A stretch of DNA of 24,796 nucleotides from Phoronis australis (Eukaryota; Phoronida; Phoronidae): positions 45,339 through 70,134 of the forward strand of contig NMRA01001014.1 of the NCBI GenBank assembly GCA_002633005.1, read 5' to 3'. A model generated the notes under the pieces. That model was not told where the DNA came from, did not search any database, and worked only from the letters and a program-made list of their open reading frames with translations. The position numbers and the translations under genes are program-made. Below, one piece after another: positions 16,748 through 24,796 of the stretch. The stretch's first letter is position 1. Each line of letters begins with the position of its first letter.

Positions 16748-19240
16748 TTGTCATAAATCAGCGAGTTGATGTGATAGGAGGAAGTATTTATTTATCAGTT
16801 TCTTACAGGGCGTGATTGCAAGTGATGTGATGGCAAATACGAGACAATCCATGCATCTACTTCCGCTTCCTAAATGATCGTCTATAAGTGAAAGCGCTAA
16901 CTGAATTACAGGGGTTGGAACTGTATTCATACAGGTTCTTGTACAGGGGCTTAGAACAGAAAATTACACAAATTGTCCCATTTTTATAACAACATGAAAT
17001 TTGATGTACTGGCATTTAAGCCTATATAGAATCATATAAGGCAAGGTATCCAGTTTATCTCCATGGTAACGTCGGGGGCGACATCATTCTCGGGAAAAAG
17101 TTCAGACTCGTTTTTAGCCTTGGATCGGTAAATACAAACTAGGATTTGAGATCTATCCTTGTACGTCATTATTTACTCGGGCATAGCAAATTCGACACTT
17201 ATCTCGAGTTCGCATAAAATAGAAAATAAAATGTCAAAAATAATTTCGGGATCGATTTCTAGTAAAAAGATTGACCCCGCGCTCAGGAACTGCGTAGTTT
17301 TTTTTCCTTATTATAATCTACCACTGGACGAGTCGTGATTTCCGTCTACAGTAAAAGGATACTAAACCCTGTTTTGGTGATTTCAACCAATCCTCGGCAC
17401 CTGCTAATGCTTCATTGGCATCACTCTTGCACGATAAATGCAGGAATCAACCAAAAACTCAAAATCCATGTGTCACAAATTGGACGTTATGGTTCTCAGA
17501 GGGTGGTCTTTTCCCACAGCTGCTTTGTACTTCGTTAAAAGCGTATGTCACGCTTGACCGTTTAGCAGACTTTCAAACGGTTTTCAAAGTTTCCGTCCAA
17601 GGGTCGAGGGTTACAGAGCATCATTTTGTTTCAGATAACTGGATGAGAACGTCGGTTTCAATATCTGTTCATAAGCCAACACCGTATTTGGTTTCGTTTT
17701 AAGGGATATTTTGTTTTTCATAACCGTATCTACTGATCCCGTTTAAGATTGTCGATTTCAAAAATAAAATTTACCCAAGAACGTGTAAGGCTCGGTGGAT
17801 GAAGAACAAACGAGTCCTTAACACATACAGACATGTCGTTTTTTATCAGATGTTTAGAGGGACGTTTTGTTTCACCTTTGGAGCAAACTAACTAAAATGT
17901 TCTTTTCGCAACACACCAGACAGACGCTGATACTTTTCTTCATGGAGGAAAGTTATGCACGTGTTTCTGTGGGCAGGACCGTTGTCTCACTAGTGCCCTC
18001 TATAGTGAGTTTAGAATCGCAATTTAGTTAAAATGTATGCTTGATTACTTTGATTGCTAAGGGAAAGAACGCATTACTTAGATTAGTGTGATATGGAATA
18101 GAGACTTCTCGAAGTTATTAGCTTTGACCAGAGCTACAAAACAACGAAAGCGCTCTGAGGAGCGACACTTAGTGAAATGGAACAAAAATTTAGAGGTGAG
18201 GTTGAGGACGATGCGAATTTATTAGATAACCGGTGAAGAGATCTATTTACATTCCAAATTTGAAAAGGTTCGTTCAAAGGATCTCGTAGCTTGAGCTCCG
18301 CAAATTTAATTCGAAAAATGGCCGTCACAGCGCCAACCTGCGTCTGATTTCGCTCAAGAACAAAAATCCTCGGGCTATTGACTAAGTAAACGGACGAAAA
18401 ATGCGATCTCTAGCCCAATTATGATAGGCGCAGCCATAAATAACTATTCAACAAAAGATCAGTCATCTGACCCAAAAATCTCGAATGACGCGAGAATGGT
18501 AATTCGTAGCACGAAACGGGTTTCGATATGCGATTTTATCTTAAATCACAATTTTCGCCATTATCTGTCAGACACTCGTTGAAATCAAGGACGGTGACCG
18601 TACGAATAAAGATCGCTTAAAGATGTATTTGCATGCTCCTAACTGCGCTAATGTATACCAGGAACTAAACGACAATTCTGTTTTAACATAATTCACGCTA
18701 AACAAAGTGCAGTTGTATTCACTGACAACTTGTAAATATGAAAACAAACAATTCTGCAAATAGGTGACCTTTGCACTAATGGCGTACCTGGCGAGCTCAC
18801 TTAGCCCCATCATGCTGTGTTGTTTCCCAACACCACGTCACGATACTTACTGGACACGGGTCAGTGATTTGCGGCGGACCATTTTCGCCACAAAACTAAT
18901 ATTCGGCAACTTCCAACCTACTTCATATTCACATCGTCACTGTATGTTGTGTGTCTAAATAATTTGGTCATGCTTTTGACAAAAATAAGGAATTACCCTG
19001 TAAGTTCCACTTTAAATTGCACCGTCATATATTGCCGATTTGGATATAGTTAAGTTAGCACAGCGGTTGACTTGGAGAACGAGGGGTCCCCACTGACGCT
19101 AAAGTCAACAAGTCCCTTTCCTTTTCTAACCGATAATGTAATTTTAATTAGCTGGAATCTCATAGATAGTGATCAGCTTACTGGGTGGGCCGGAAGTGCC
19201 CGCTCGATTATTAATTGAAAGAAGATGACGGTTATTTCCC
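16748..19240. other. Long intergenic stretch, nothing recognised
   Basis: About 2.5 kb with no supported gene. Two overlapping plus-strand frames at 17335-17702 and minus-strand frames at 18134-18328 and 18568-18813 show no domain, signal peptide or convincing splice context. A minus-strand CCAGTAAGTAT near 18850 looks like a splice donor but has no partner exon I can defend. Confidence 0.4.
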
Positions 19241-19350
19241 ATGGTCATAACGATGGGTACCTAGCCTTGACAAGAACATCAAAATTGACATTCACACCAA
19301 CGTTCATGCTTTCGTCAACTAAAAATGTAAATCAATTTGTTCCTTAACCT
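19241..19350 (+). repeat. Dispersed repeat, copy 1 of a diverged pair
   Basis: It aligns with 19701-19808. Shared words in order are ATGGT-ATAACGAT, GTA, AGCCT, ACATCAAAA-TGAC, CA(T)-TTCATGCTTTC-TCAA, AA-TG and TCCTTAAC. The copies are well diverged, so this is an old family. Element class unknown. Confidence 0.55.
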
Positions 19351-19379
19351 AATAAAACCCACACTTTGATTTGTTAACT

Positions 19380-19570
19380 ATAGTGGCTGTTTTGAAATCC
19401 AATATGGCTGCTATTTTACAGCATTAAAAAAACAACTGTACCCTTTAGTCTAAATTGCAAGCATGTAGTATTTGACAACAGTTGCACTTTTTAAGACGAA
19501 CAAGGAAAGCTAGACCATTTTCACTGAGACTCTGGCAGCCATTTTGAAATGCAATATGGCTGCGGTCACC
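19380..19570 (+). repeat. Two similar ATTTTGAAATnCAATATGGCTGC words
   Basis: TTTTGAAATCCAATATGGCTGC near 19390 and TTTTGAAATGCAATATGGCTGC near 19540 differ at one position and lie about 150 bases apart, between the two copies of the longer repeat. They suggest an internal duplication in the same repeat-rich block. Confidence 0.5.
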
Positions 19571-19700
19571 ATTCTAATCGTTGAAACATTCGCTACATGA
19601 ACTCATTCTGACTCGTTTTTGTACTATTCGAAGTTAAAAATTATGATAAACAACGTAAAATGTACAACGTAAAATTGCCGAGTCAGCACTTTAGGTAGTT

Positions 19701-19808
19701 ACTATGGTGATAACGATTAGGTATTGAGCCTAGTTTCAATAAGCACATCAAAACTGACTGGTAGTCACTAATTTTCATGCTTTCTTCAAAAAGTGAAGGT
19801 CCTTAACT
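19701..19808 (+). repeat. Dispersed repeat, copy 2 of a diverged pair
   Basis: Partner of 19241-19350, in the same orientation about 460 bases downstream. It ends next to the putative minus-strand poly(A) signal of the GPCR gene at 19819-19824, so the GPCR 3' UTR may stop close to repeat DNA. Confidence 0.55.
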
Positions 19809-19818
19809 GCCCCTTTAA

Positions 19819-19824
19819 TTTATT
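19819..19824 (-). promoter_or_regulatory. Putative poly(A) signal of the GPCR gene
   Basis: The minus strand reads GAATAAATTAAAGG, which holds both AATAAA and ATTAAA, 324 bases beyond the GPCR stop codon. It is the nearest good signal I see. A 3' UTR of roughly 340 bases would follow. Confidence 0.4.
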
Positions 19825-20147
19825 CAACATGTAGCCGCTAAGACATATGAACTTCTTCAGTGCAATCTTCCTGCAAAGCGGGTCTATTTTCATATTGCTG
19901 ATTACGAATGAGTTGTCTACTTGCTCTGTACTTCAAAATTCCGGGAGGGCATCATTAGCTATGTCGTATATTCTTGGCGTTTGCAGTAATACGTCAATTC
20001 TCGGGTTGTCACCCAAAGTCCAGCGTAGAGAGCAAATGTAGTCGCTTCACCTCATCTCCTAACAAGATACTACCACCGTAATAAAACTCCAATCAACACC
20101 ACCGTTTTCTTAAAGGAAGTAGTGCACTCCGGAGGGTTTTGATTGGC

Positions 20148-21329
20148 TTAAACGACGGACGTCTTTGTGCGTGATCCCTCGTCCTGGGAACCTGAAGACA
20201 ATGTCCAGTTTTTAGCGGCAGGTGGCCGACATTTGAAAAGAGCAACAAACTCCTTTCGCATGTGAGAACTACCAGCGGAGTACACCACGGGGTTTAACGC
20301 ATGTTGCAGATACGTCATCCAGGTTACAAAATTGCTTACCGGGGTTGAAATGTCTTCTATTGCGACGTCGTCTCTCAATAAAATACACACGTACGTTACC
20401 AAAGGCGTCCAGCATGCAAGAAATAACACTACATTTGAAAGTAACATAATTGTGATTCTCCTTTGCAAAGCATACCTGCGCTTTGATGAAGTCACACCGC
20501 ACAGAATGGCGTTCTTCAAATTTCTGTTGATGAATATGAAAATTTTAGTATATAGAACTGTTAAGATTATGAATCCGCAAAGGGCATACCAGCTTATAAT
20601 CGATACATCAGCGATGAACAAGTTAATATCCTTGTCTTGGAATTCAATGATGCACACTCCTGTAGTCGGTTTGATTTTGTAATTTTCTGTTCGAAATAAC
20701 ATAATAACGAACGCAGACGATGACATAATCCAAATTGTGGAAATGGTCACCTTTACGGATATGCGTTTCTTTCCCGACGTGCAAATAACAAAATAGCGAT
20801 CTACACTTAAACATAACATTGTCAAAATTGAGACACAAAGAAGGCATCTCATGGACACTATTTGTCCCATACAGACCGGCTTGCTGAGCTCGTAAGTCGG
20901 GTCAATAGATAACGTGATCGAGATCGGCATAGAATAGACGGCAACTCCGAGGTCCGCGCACGCCATGTTGAATATCAGAACAAACATGTTGTTATTAGTG
21001 TTGATGCGTGATGTCGTAGTTGCCGCCAGTTTCTTTGACTGCCATCGTCGATACACCACAAGACATACCAATATGTTACCCACAATTGCCATCAACATAA
21101 TGGGTAGTTGGAATGGCAGTGTGTACATCCAGTAAGGTTCTATTGTTCTTTGAGTAACGTTAGGTGCCGCCATTATGCAATCTCTTGTCAGTTCGCACCA
21201 AAATAGCTCAATGTTTGGTTGGTCGCTCTTACAATCAATATTCCGTACACTGTTGAGCGTCTGTTCTTGAACAAACTTTTGCTCTACGCCGAAATTTAGC
21301 CTTGTTGCGTTTGTGGCGCCCCGAGTCAT
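20148..21329 (-). CDS. Orphan rhodopsin-family (class A) GPCR, intronless
   Basis: A 393-residue, seven-helix G-protein-coupled receptor in one exon, stop TAA at 20150-20148. The start chosen is the first in-frame ATG (21329-21327) after an upstream TAA. A second ATG at codon 53 (ATAATGG, better Kozak context) would give a shorter N-terminus. Sequons at N7 and N57 suit an extracellular N-terminus. Class A landmarks are N85 (1.50), D126 (2.50), C153 paired with C226, D177-R178-Y179, W200, C306-W307-T308-P309 and N346-P347-V-V-Y350. C367 after helix 8 could be palmitoylated, and the tail ends SVV, a class I PDZ-type end. Position 3.32 is Met160, not the amine-binding Asp. 5.50 is Gly252 in place of Pro. 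7.43 is Tyr340, so there is no opsin lysine. TM7 (WMTYLQHALNP) looks amine-receptor-like. It probably couples to G proteins at the plasma membrane. Ligand unknown. Confidence 0.93.
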   Translation of the reverse strand: MTRGATNATRLNFGVEQKFVQEQTLNSVRNIDCKSDQPNIELFWCELTRDCIMAAPNVTQRTIEPYWMYTLPFQLPIMLMAIVGNILVCLVVYRRWQSKKLAATTTSRINTNNNMFVLIFNMACADLGVAVYSMPISITLSIDPTYELSKPVCMGQIVSMRCLLCVSILTMLCLSVDRYFVICTSGKKRISVKVTISTIWIMSSSAFVIMLFRTENYKIKPTTGVCIIEFQDKDINLFIADVSIISWYALCGFIILTVLYTKIFIFINRNLKNAILCGVTSSKRRYALQRRITIMLLSNVVLFLACWTPLVTYVCILLRDDVAIEDISTPVSNFVTWMTYLQHALNPVVYSAGSSHMRKEFVALFKCRPPAAKNWTLSSGSQDEGSRTKTSVV

Positions 21330-21517
21330 CACACACAATAAGTACTCGTTGTTGGTACCGCTTACAATCGGAAGGCGACCTGCTTACCAGGATGTGTTCC
21401 GGGTCACTTGACCTGTAAATGGAAACTTCATAAAAGAACAAATGCTATCTGAAGCAGCAAATGAGGGGTCTGTCACAGTACGTGCCAGCTGTTTTACGAA
21501 ACTTTTTCAAACTATAT

Positions 21518-21533
21518 CACGTCACTATTTAAA
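21518..21533 (-). promoter_or_regulatory. Possible GPCR promoter: TATA-like word plus CRE-like half-site
   Basis: The minus strand has TTTAAATA (21533-21526) followed by GTGACGTG (21525-21518), about 190 bases upstream of the first ATG. A TATA-like box next to a TGACGT CRE half-site would be a plausible core promoter with a roughly 160-base leader. A donor-like CTGGTAAGC between them (about 21385) leaves open a spliced 5' leader. Confidence 0.25.
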
Positions 21534-21761
21534 AGGTTTTACCCGCCAGAAACTTCCAGTCACGCACGTTGCAGACGCCAGGACGCTTGGCTAAACGCAG
21601 AGACTGATGGTTCAAGGACACTGACTGCGGGACATTTTCATTCTAAAAAAACAACGCTATAAACAGAGCAGAGCGTAAATTTACTCAATTTGTCCTTTGT
21701 GCTGAGAGCTGTGAAACTGGTTAACTTACGACCTAACGAAATCTTGGCAAGTTTGCTGTTT

Positions 21762-22175
21762 GTTTTCTCGCGCAGAACATTCGACTTTCCGATTGATGGT
21801 CCAGTCATCGTACCCTGAGTATTGCACAACGTTAGGCCATAGTCCTTTCGACTCTAGGAAGCCTAAACAATCACTTCCGGGGCGAATTTTGGGGGCAAGA
21901 TAATTTTGGTGTTTTTAAGGTCATTAAGTACTATACTTTAAGAATCTAAAAAGTTCCCAAGGTTTGATTTGAACATTTTCGAGAAATTTGACCTCAAAAA
22001 TCTGACTTTTTGCATAATTTGACACAGAAAACCAATCTTCAAAAACCAACAACACTATACAAAAACTGAATGATAATTGGATTGGGATTTGTTCATTCGA
22101 AGTTACTGAACAAGAAAAGTGATATATATTTTATTAGGTGGAAAATTGCTCAAAAAATAGAAAAAGAAATATTTT
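21762..22175 (+). repeat. ~400-bp direct repeat, copy A, ending at an N
   Basis: Aligns base for base with 22432-22830, apart from about 11 substitutions and 15 extra bases (21809-21823) absent from copy B, so about 97% identity. It ends exactly where the only ambiguous base in the window, N at 22176, begins. Copy B and the older copy at 1441-1825 continue there into the C-C-T-G-T-T-G-G-C terminal motif. This copy therefore lacks that end, either truly or through assembly. No coding content. Confidence 0.9.
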
Positions 22176-22431
22176 NAGTGGAGAGTCCTAGCTTGGATAG
22201 CAGATAAGACATTTGATCGTTTGGTTGTTTGATTAAAGTAATCTTTAAAGAGAGCGCTAGCGTAGTTTCTCTTGGTAGTTGATTACCTAATTAACAATAG
22301 GTTTCATATGTCTAATTAGGGGTTATCATATAATAAATTAATTACTGGATTTGATTATTCACTCTCCATCTACGCACAACTTCAAAGCATAGCTACCTTT
22401 TAAACAAACCCACACAGACAATCGTCTGACA

Positions 22432-22850
22432 GTTTTCTCGCGCAGAACATTCGACTTTTCGATTGATGGTCCAGTCATGCACAACGTTAGGCCATAGTCC
22501 TTTCGACTCTAGGAAGCCTAAACAATCACTTCCGGGGCGAATTTTGGGGGCAAGATAATTTTGGTGTTTTTAAGGTCACTAAGTACTATACTTTAAGAAT
22601 CTAAAAAGTTCCCAAGGTTTGACTTGCACATTTTCGAGAAATTTGACCTCAAAAATCTGACTTTTTGCACAATTTGGCACAGAATACCAATCTTCAAAAA
22701 CCAACACCACTATACAAAAACTGAATGATAATTTGATTGGGATTTGTTCTTTTGAAGTTACTGAACAAGAAAAGTGATATATATTTTATTAGGTGGAAAA
22801 TTGCTCAAAAAATAGAAAAAGAAATATTTTAGCAGCGCCTCCTGTTGGCC
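22432..22850 (+). repeat. ~400-bp direct repeat, copy B, with intact end motif
   Basis: Matches copy A over 22432-22830 and continues to GCGCCTCCTGTTGGCC at 22835-22850, the same end found in the older copy at 1799-1814. The two copies are separated by 256 bases of other sequence. No terminal inverted repeats or open frames were seen, so it is best described as a non-autonomous dispersed element of unknown class. Confidence 0.88.
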
Positions 22851-23220
22851 AGAAAACGTACTACTATATTCTGATCTGCTAAAAAACAAATACTGTTAAA
22901 CATTTGGATGGAACTTGACGAAGATTTGACATCACAACCTACATGAGAACAATATACATTTCCAACACTTCTGCAACAAATTCACTGTCATCATTTTCAT
23001 TAACTGTCACAATTAATTATCATCCACATTGCTGTTCACTGTCAACTGTCAAAGAGAACGATACACCCAACAGTCCCCACAGTCACCAGCATGATTAAAT
23101 GTTGTCAATATTTTCCATTAGGTTGAAACTTTAAAGTTCTTTAACAACATAGAATACACTTATTATGTTTCTTCATCCACTCCATCATCATTTATATCAT
23201 CATTATTGTCATCTGCTCCA
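22851..23220. other. Intergenic, nothing recognised
   Basis: AT-rich with CAT/CTGTCA-rich words around 22985-23060. No gene, RNA or repeat boundary was identified. Confidence 0.4.
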
Positions 23221-23310
23221 AAAGCCACCCATTACCAACTGGAGATGGTGCACCGAAATGCTGTTGCAAGGCTCGTTTGTGAATGGCACACTGGTAGTTT
23301 GCTCTTTTAG
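23221..23310 (+). mobile_element. Short LINE reverse-transcriptase fragment
   Basis: The frame reads KATHYQLEMVHRNAVARLVC and stops at TAG (23308-23310). LINE reverse transcriptases of the CR1/L2/Jockey type have a conserved ‘(K/Q)LExVQRRAARFV’ block near their C-terminus, and QLEMVHRNAVARLV fits it well. Neither the preceding ‘YASPVWxP’ nor the following ‘SSVTxMLxxLxWPSLxxRR’ is preserved. It is a small dead piece, distinct from the LINE end at 3885-4480. Confidence 0.35.
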
Positions 23311-24796
23311 CATGCAACAGCAAACAATCATGACGAGGAGGCAGATCACAGATTTCAACCTGAATATTTGGTAGAGTGCTTTGTCAACTGTTGATGACTC
23401 GCCTTACAGCTTGCATACAAACGGTTCAATGTCTTCCATGAGTTAACCAGGAAACACAAATTTTGAGCCCAACTTTAATGGCAAAGAAAAAGTTTTAAAA
23501 ATCTCTACAAGCCTGCATCCTACCCAAAATAAAAAATTGACAACCTGAATACCGTTTCATCTAAACGCCTTGTTACAGTAATCATATTTAACTGAAATAG
23601 ATAACCAAAGTGCTGTTCACCTTAGCACACAGTATGGCCAACAACTGAAATTTCATTTTGTCTAAGTGCGCAGCAAAAATAAGCATTAAGAGGAATGAGC
23701 ATCATTACTAGCATTGACTGCACTGTGCAGCTGCCTTCAAACAATTTAAAACATAGAAACATTTTTATCATCCTTAATACATTAGTTTAGCCTTTGAAAA
23801 CAGAGGAATGGTCATGTTGGCAATAGCTTTTGTTTGAAATTGAAAAGCGTCTTCTTTACGGTAGAGCAAAAAGTTCGTTTGACTTCCTGTTTTAAATAGC
23901 ACATAATTGGAAGAGTAAACATTTTCCTTCGTTAAAATCTCAAATTCAACAATCTTCAAAACGTGAGATACTGAAATCTTCGCAACATTTGAATTTTCAA
24001 GATAAATGAATTACAGAACACAGGCAATATTTCCGTTTTTATATTTCTCAAATTCCAAGCACTGCTTACGATTTTACATAAAAAGGTCTCAAAATAGGCT
24101 TAGAAATTCATAAAAACAGGGCTGATCACTCACATGTACATGTAGGTAAAAACTACTGCCAGTACATTTGAGATTGAGACGACTATTACTACAATTTTAT
24201 CAAGCAAAATAATTTTTGTAGTGTGACCTAAACTAAAGATTATTTACCATAAATGACACCTTTTCAATTTAAGAATAGGTAGGCCTATTTACAATTGAAT
24301 GTTTGGAACTGGGATATGTTTTCAACTTTTCTTTTGTTTGTGAAGTTCCCGTGATGAAATTTGATTTGTGGCAAATGGTTCATTGTGGTGGTAAGACATA
24401 TACGGCTATATTTCTTTGAGCACTGTTAAATGTACATGTAACTGACAGTGACAATCTCCTTAATTTTCTCGTGGGCTCAACATTATTTACATCATCAGCT
24501 TGGTCTCTTTTTCTTTTTTAAGAGCTCTTTAACTTTTGTTATATCCGTTAAGTGTCTATAACACTGCTTGTGATAGAAGCATGCGCGCACCAAGCCCAAA
24601 AATGGGGGGCTCGAGTTTTTGAGAATGTGCACATTTATTGAGATTCACAGGGTACTTCAGAGCAACGATTTGTGCGTTTGCCGAATTTTGGTAGTTCTTG
24701 CCTTTTTAGTGAACTTTTGTCTTGTTGTCTACTGTCTCGGAGTTTTTGTTTCTCTGGGGCTGACCTTTTTACTCACTTTACCAAATGGAGAGGCTA
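23311..24796. other. Intergenic to the window end, nothing recognised
   Basis: No supported gene. ACATGTACATGTA words recur near 24130 and 24430. A 61-codon minus-strand frame at 23774-23959 has no domain features. A first exon or promoter of a gene beyond the window could lie here unseen. Confidence 0.4.

Noticed and set aside
17335-17702. Two overlapping open frames of 67 and 95 codons
   Set aside because: No domain, no signal peptide, no splice context; could be real but cannot be supported.
18755-18775. AGGTGACCTTTGC, a nuclear-receptor-like site
   Set aside because: A single short word without a nearby gene.
20269-20847. Extra open frames on both strands within the GPCR
   Set aside because: They overlap the seven-helix receptor in other frames and contain no recognisable protein features.

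Overview
The window looks like nuclear DNA from a bilaterian animal, most likely a marine invertebrate deuterostome (echinoderm, hemichordate or cephalochordate). It is AT-rich and gene-poor, with scattered microsatellites, decayed non-LTR retrotransposon pieces and tRNA-derived elements. The words TAGGCCTA and TACATGTA recur. Its two complete genes are single-exon animal receptors with eukaryote-style promoters. The species cannot be fixed from sequence alone. There is no bacterial operon structure, CRISPR array or rRNA.

Both clear genes lie on the minus strand. The first (8187-10898) encodes a 903-residue secreted or surface protein: a signal peptide, about 26 leucine-rich repeats, an LRRCT cap, one Ig-like domain and a short hydrophobic C-terminus that looks like a GPI-anchor signal. 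It has a TATA box 45 bases upstream of its ATG. The second (20148-21329) encodes a 393-residue rhodopsin-family GPCR with NPxxY, CWxP and DRY intact. It has Met at 3.32 and Gly at 5.50, so it is best called an orphan.

The rest is repeats and fossils. From the left: a disrupted coding-like stretch at the edge (13-306); a member of a ~400-bp dispersed repeat (1441-1825); a possible terminal exon (2516-2703); a GT/GTGC microsatellite (3194-3282); the 3' end of a LINE (3885-4480); a piggyBac-like cysteine-finger remnant (4986-5141); and a YWTD/LDL-receptor-like fragment disabled by an 11-base-offset duplication (7064-7332). Past the LRR gene there is a composite tandem array punctuated by TAGTGTACGTACCCC (11764-12814), a GC-rich block (13290-13740), a T-rich tract, two tRNA-like elements, a TTA microsatellite and a DIRS/tyrosine-recombinase-element-like fragment. 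Around the GPCR there is a diverged repeat pair (19241-19350 and 19701-19808). Beyond it are two ~97% identical ~400-bp direct repeats (21762-22175 and 22432-22830), the first ending at the only N in the window, and then another LINE fragment (23221-23310).

The two genes do not form an operon or an obvious pathway. Both are surface receptors. No complete mobile element and no clearly new multi-gene system is visible. The points most worth following up are the GTACGTAC-punctuated array, the GPI-anchored intronless LRR-Ig protein, the unusual GPCR, and the repeat family whose end carries a CTCF-like motif.
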